This document shows positions 59,818 through 64,000 of a stretch of DNA of 64,000 bases, one piece after another. The notes under the pieces were generated by a model. That model ran no database searches. It saw only the letters and a list, made by a program, of their open reading frames with translations, and was not told where the DNA came from. Made by a program: the position numbers and the translations under genes. The stretch comes from Acanthochromis polyacanthus (lineage: Eukaryota; Chordata; Actinopteri; Pomacentridae), in contig NC_067129.1 in the NCBI RefSeq assembly GCF_021347895.1, positions 36,056,604 to 36,120,603 of the forward strand. Reading direction: 5' to 3'. Numbering within the stretch: the stretch's first letter is position 1; every line of letters starts with the position of its first letter.

Positions 59818-61450
59818 CAGTGCCTTGTGAAAGTATTCGGCCCCCTTGAACTTTTCAACCTTTCGCCACATTTCAGGCTTCAAACATAAAGATATAAAAT
59901 TGTAATTTTTTGTCAAGAATCAACAACAAGTGGGACACAATCGTGAAGTGGAACGAAATTTATTGGATATTTTAAACTTTTTTAACAAATAAAAACCTGA
60001 AAAGTGGGGCGTGCAATATTATTCGGCCCCCTTGCATTAATACTTTGTAGCACCACCTTTTGCTGCAATTACAGCTGCAAATCGCTTGGGGTATGTCTCT
60101 ATCAGTTTTGCACATCGAAAGACTGAAATTCTTGCCCATTCTTCCTTGCAAAACAGCTCGAGCTCAGTGAGGTTGGATGGAGAGTGTTTGTGAACAGCAG
60201 TCTTCAGCTCTGCCCACAGATTTTCGACTGGATTCAGGTCTGGACTTTGACTTGGCCATTCTAACACCTGGATACGTTTATTTGTGAACCATTCCATTGT
60301 AGATTTGGCTTTATGTTTTGGATCATTGTCCTGTTGGAAGATAAATCTCCATCCCAGTCTCAGGTCTTTTGCAGACTCCAACAGGTTTTCTTCCAGAATG
60401 GTCCTGTATTTGGCTCCATTCATCTTCCCATCAATTTTAACCATCTTCCCTGTCCCTGCTGAAGAAAAGCAGGCCCAAACCATGAGGCTGCTACCACCAT
60501 GTTTGACAGTGGCGATGGTGTGTTTAGGGTGATGAGCGGTGTTGCTTTTATGCCAAACATATCATTTTGCATTGTGGCCAAAAAGTTCGATTTTGGTTTC
60601 ATCTGACCAGAGCACCTTCTTCCACATGTTTGGTGTGTCCCCCAGGTGGCTTGTGGCAAACTTCAAACAAGACTTTTTATGGATATCTTTGAGAAATGGC
60701 TTTCTTCTTGCCACTCTTCCATAAAGGCCAGATTTGTGCAGTGTACGACTGATTGTTGTCCTATGGACAGACTCTCCCACCTCAGCTGTAGATCTCTGCA
60801 GTTCATCCAGAGTGATCATGGGCCTCTTGGCTGCATCTCTGATCAGTCTTCTCCTTGTTTGAGGTGAAAGTTTAGAGGGACGGCCGGGTCTTGGTAGATT
60901 TGCAGTGGTCTGATACTCCTTCCATTTCAATATGATTGCTTGCACAGTGCTCCTTGAGATGCTTAAAGCTTGGGAAATCTTTTTGTATCCAAATCCGGCT
61001 TTAAACTTCTCCACAACAGTATCTCGGACCTGCCTGGTGTGTTCCTTGGTCTTCATGATGCTCTCTGCACTTTAAACAGAACCCTGAGACTATCACAGAA
61101 CAGGTGCATTTATACGGAGACTTGATTACACACAGGTGGATTCTATTTATCATCATCAGTCATTTAGGACAACACTGGATCATTCAGAGATCCTCACTGA
61201 ACTTCTGGAGTGAGTTTGCTGCACTGAAAGTAAAGGGGCCGAATAATATTGCACACCCCACTTTTCAGTTTTTTATTTGTTAAAAAAGTATAAACTATCC
61301 AATAAATTTCATTCCACTTCACGATTGTGTCCCAATTGCTGTTGATTCTTGACAAAAAAATTACAATTTTATATCTTTATGTTTGAAGCCTGTGAAATGT
61401 GGCGAAAGGTTGAAAAGTTCAAGGGGGCAGAATACTTTCGCAAGGCACTG
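59818..61450 (-). mobile_element. Tc1-family transposon, second family, full length
   Basis: 1633 bp between TA at 59816-59817 and 61451-61452. Tips CAGTGCCTTGTGAAAGTATT. Inverted repeats about 200 bp long, with inner copies of the ggcccccttg motif (near 60023 and 61238). A different family from copies A-C. Confidence 0.93.
60037..61056 (-). pseudogene. Tc1 transposase with one nonsense codon
   Basis: 339 codons in one frame if the single TGA at codon 165 (60562-60564) is ignored. Helix-turn-helix in the first 110 residues with RPGRPSK (GRPR-type) at 56-62. D152 in WSDETK, D243 in QQDNDPKH, E278 in NPVEN, giving DD34E. The stop lies just after FGHNAK, at a site where relatives have Arg, as expected from CpG decay (CGA to TGA). 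All else is intact, so the inactivation may be the only lesion. Confidence 0.92.
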
Positions 61451-61452
61451 TA

Positions 61453-61825
61453 CACACACACATACATACTTACCCAGCCAGCCAGCCAGATACCGAAGCG
61501 AATGCAGTAACCCCGCTGACATGTCAGGCGTGGTTAAAAAGAATACACCTCTTCATAATTGCATCCAGATCTAGGATCACTATGTCCTAGATAAGGCAGT
61601 AAGTGTCACATTGCCATAGTAAACTGAAGAATTTAGTAAAACCATGTGAAAGAAATATTTGTTATCTTAGCTACCCTGATCTTCTCTGATACTTTTAAGG
61701 TATGACTTCTTGTTTTTTCTATGATCTGTTCTGTGATATGATTTAAAATATGTTCAACACTTGTTGTGAAGAATCAATTGTGCTTTTAAACACAGATATT
61801 AAAATAAACCAGTTTTATTTGAAGA
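61453..61825. other. spacer
   Basis: A short cagccagccagccaga repeat at 61476. Nothing else. Confidence 0.5.
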
Positions 61826-62160
61826 AGGCTGCACTATGGGTTGGTGGTTAGCACTGTTTCCTCAAATGTGAAAGATCCTGGACTGGGATCTTTCTGCATG
61901 GAGTTTGCATTTTCTTCCTGTGCATTCATGGGTTCTCACCAGTTTCTCCAGCTTTCTCCCACAGTCCAAAAGCATGCTGAGGATAACTGATGATTCTAAA
62001 TTGTCCGTGGGTGTGAATGTGACAATGCTTGTTTGTCTCTCTGTGTAGTCCTGTGATAGACTAGTGGCCTATCCAGGTGAACTGTGCCCTCACCCTAAGT
62101 CAGCTGGGATAGACTCAAGTCCTAATAAGGATTAATTGTTGTGTAGATAATGAATGGAGG
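61826..62160 (+). repeat. (ATGG)n-type SINE, diverged
   Basis: Head ggctgcactatgggttggtg, centre ctgcatggagtttgcatttt and cccacagtccaaaagcatgc, tail to gataatgaatggagg. Older than the copies at 35.8-36.6 kb. Confidence 0.75.
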
Positions 62161-62323
62161 AGTTTGAAGACAAATGAGGCATTTATAGAAGACGTCATGT
62201 CACTGGAGTAAACGTTATACCTGATAGGCTCTGCTCCCTCTTCTCTGAACTGGACTACTGTCCTCCATCTGAGATTCCACTTGATGACTGAAAATGATGT
62301 TCATGCTGCGCGCACACACACAC

Positions 62324-62359
<36 letters not shown>

Positions 62360-62781
62360 CTGAACTGGATTGATAATGCCTTGAGAAAATCTCCATATTT
62401 TTCAAACATTAATTGCTAGTCTTTACAGCTCCAACAACAGGTAATGTACATTTACAGCTTTGACAAGTGACAGTCTATTATGGCCTTACAACAAGTTTCC
62501 AGGGATTTTCAACTTTGCTCAATTAGACAGGGACTTGTGGATGTTGGATTGTGTTGACAACAACTGTCAGAGTGAGAAGGGAGACAACATGGAAAGAGTT
62601 TCTTCAGCTGAGGTAATCAGCAGGTAAGCACTTAATGACATAAGCTTGATCAGCAATGGACTGCTCAGCTGCAATGGTGGGGGAAGGGTGTGTAATGTTC
62701 AAACTGACAGTCCAGTATTGTGTTACAGAAAGACCACAAATGACCAAAACATTTTTGTGACATGTTGTATAATAATTAATG
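62161..62781. other. spacer with CA repeat
   Basis: (CA)n at 62311-62356. No supported gene. A possible donor (CAG|gtaagc, 62621) follows a short ATG frame at 62589, but nothing supports it. Confidence 0.4.
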
Positions 62782-62783
62782 TA

Positions 62784-63014
62784 CACTACCAGTCAAACGT
62801 TTGGACACACCTTCTCATTCAACAGTTTTTGTTTAATTATTTTATACATTCTAGATTAATACTGAAGACATCAAAACTTTAAAAGAATACATATGGAATT
62901 ATGTTGTAAACAAAAAAGTGTTAATCTTCAGTATAAATCTACAATGTAGAAAAACGTACAAATAGATAAAAACCATTAAATGAGAAGGTGTGTCCAAACT
63001 TTTGACTGGTAGTG
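62784..63014. mobile_element. Tc1-type MITE, complete
   Basis: 231 bp between TA at 62782-62783 and 63015-63016. Inverted repeats CACTACCAGTCAAACGTTTG, extending through gacacaccttctcattcaa. No coding capacity. Same family as the fragment at 30390-30586. Confidence 0.9.
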
Positions 63015-63016
63015 TA

Positions 63017-64000
63017 TATTGTGTGTTTCTGATATATATGCACCTGAAACACCAATATTCAGTTAAATTTATTTAGATATTTGAAAAGGTAATGTGTGCA
63101 GGTTGTAAACTACTGTATAACATAGTTATATTAATACTAACTAACTGAACCTACTGTATAGTGAGTTCTGAAATAAGGGCAGGAATTGACATGATGTTTA
63201 TCCCAGGCTGTTAGTATGTCATCCCATGTGCACTTTAAGGTTTCAAAAAGCGTAGTTTCCAAAACTTCTTGCATCAGCTATCTTGTTATCTTAATCTACA
63301 TTTTGTCTAAGTTTTGCTATTGCATACTAAGAATATGACACACTACACTAAATTTCTGAGAGCTCCAGAAAGTTTGAACAGTTAGTTATGTTGTGTAAAA
63401 TGTCTCTATAGGAAGTATTGAGAGTAATTAAGTGTTGCATCTTACCTGTGTGACACAGGACGACAGCTCAACAGAGACCTAAGGACTTTGAGGTCAAAAA
63501 CAAGAAAATTTTCTGAAATCGATGGAAAAGAAACTGGACTATTCTTGCTGAAAGTTAGTCTCTATGTTGCTGGTCACTTTCCTTTTTGCTGCCACTCACA
63601 GGTCCAGCTTCCTTTTTTTCCATAAGTCCCTCCCTTCCCTTCATTTTCCCACAGTGTCCTGTTTAATGGCGACACTGGGTGTTCACACTGATGCTCAAAC
63701 CTTCTTTCCAAGCCGACAGGCTTAGTGTCGCCTTCAATTACAAACAAAACCTTGATGTAACATGTGAGTGTGCAACATGCGGCCCTGTACATAATCTACC
63801 GATTAGCAAATGAGCTGTCCTGTCTGCACACATTCATCCCATTTTGGAGAATATTTTACAGCATGATTAACACTTACCCAAATATCCCAGCTCTTTATTA
63901 TTCAACATGGCTAATGACACCATTGTAGATTATGCAACTCTAGAGCTACCCAATAAGGAATCAAAGAAGATTGTGGATAGTATGTTTCCAGTCAACCCGA
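63017..64000. other. unassigned to window end
   Basis: No repeat or gene recognised. The 72-codon minus frame at 63574-63792 has no known domain. Confidence 0.45.

Noticed and set aside
62589..62622. Short ATG frame followed by CAG|gtaagc as a first coding exon
   Set aside because: Only about ten codons, no partner exon, and opposite in strand to the LBH-family exon.

Overview
This is vertebrate nuclear DNA, almost certainly from a ray-finned (teleost) fish. The evidence is the mix of repeats: Tc1 elements with long IR/DR-type ends, an L2 LINE with a TGACT-repeat tail, RTE and Rex1/CR1-type LINEs, a fish-type L1, a (ATGG)n-tailed SINE family, hAT and piggyBac-like ends, and long (GT)n tracts. 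Genes are split by GT-AG introns and there is no prokaryotic organisation. Nearly all of the window is transposable-element sequence, much of it nested. Host coding sequence is limited to a few exons.

Layout. 0-10.4 kb: an RTE scrap, SINEs, then two 511-bp LTRs (1345-1855 and 9894-10404) around a minus-strand element that carries two Tc1 copies. 10.5-15 kb: minus-strand remains of a gammaretrovirus-like endogenous retrovirus (env, integrase, RNase H), broken by a Tigger piece, a DD37D mariner and two Tc1 ends. 15-18 kb: a GC-rich minus-strand ORF region of about 10-residue repeats beside a 631-bp LTR-like block. 18-22.3 kb: a hAT transposase gene with three exons in phase, cut at its 5' side by that block. 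23.2-26 kb: more retroviral polymerase (RT), split by a third Tc1 copy that itself carries a TTAA-flanked MITE. 26-28.6 kb: 3' part of an L1, a THAP-like exon relic and a truncated RTE. 31.7-35.1 kb: a Rex1/CR1-type LINE interrupted by an unusual foldback with a telomere-like core. 35-41 kb: SINE cluster, a MITE relative, a possible CCAAT-rich promoter, a 176-bp tandem array and a large palindrome. 41-44.2 kb: a possible broken host exon, a longer RTE and a SET-domain exon. 44.3-48 kb: a 21-bp minisatellite split by 2.4 kb of other DNA. 48.2-54 kb: second MITE copy, an L2 LINE with a 630-codon open RT frame, an LTR/promoter-like stretch and a 989-bp TTAA-flanked element. 56-64 kb: LINE relic, GT-rich minisatellite, a 28S rRNA pseudogene between hairpins, the last exon of an LBH-family gene (minus), a fourth full-length Tc1 with one nonsense codon, a SINE and a small MITE.

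How it fits together. The nesting gives relative ages. The retroviral polymerase is older than the Tc1 and mariner insertions in it. Tc1 copy C is older than its MITE, because copies A and B show the empty TTAA site. The three related Tc1 copies (A, B, C) keep long open frames. Copy A has a 12-bp deletion that shortens the catalytic D-to-E spacing from 34 to 30 residues. The most credible host gene is the LBH-family exon at 59459-59707; the SET exon (44099-44179) and the exon-like block at 41041-41244 come next. I found no defence system, operon, CRISPR array or other clearly new machinery. The oddest structures are the telomere-cored foldback at 34084-34475, the near-decapeptide repeat ORF at 14954-17226, the hairpin-flanked 28S copy, and a recurring set of near-perfect short palindromes.
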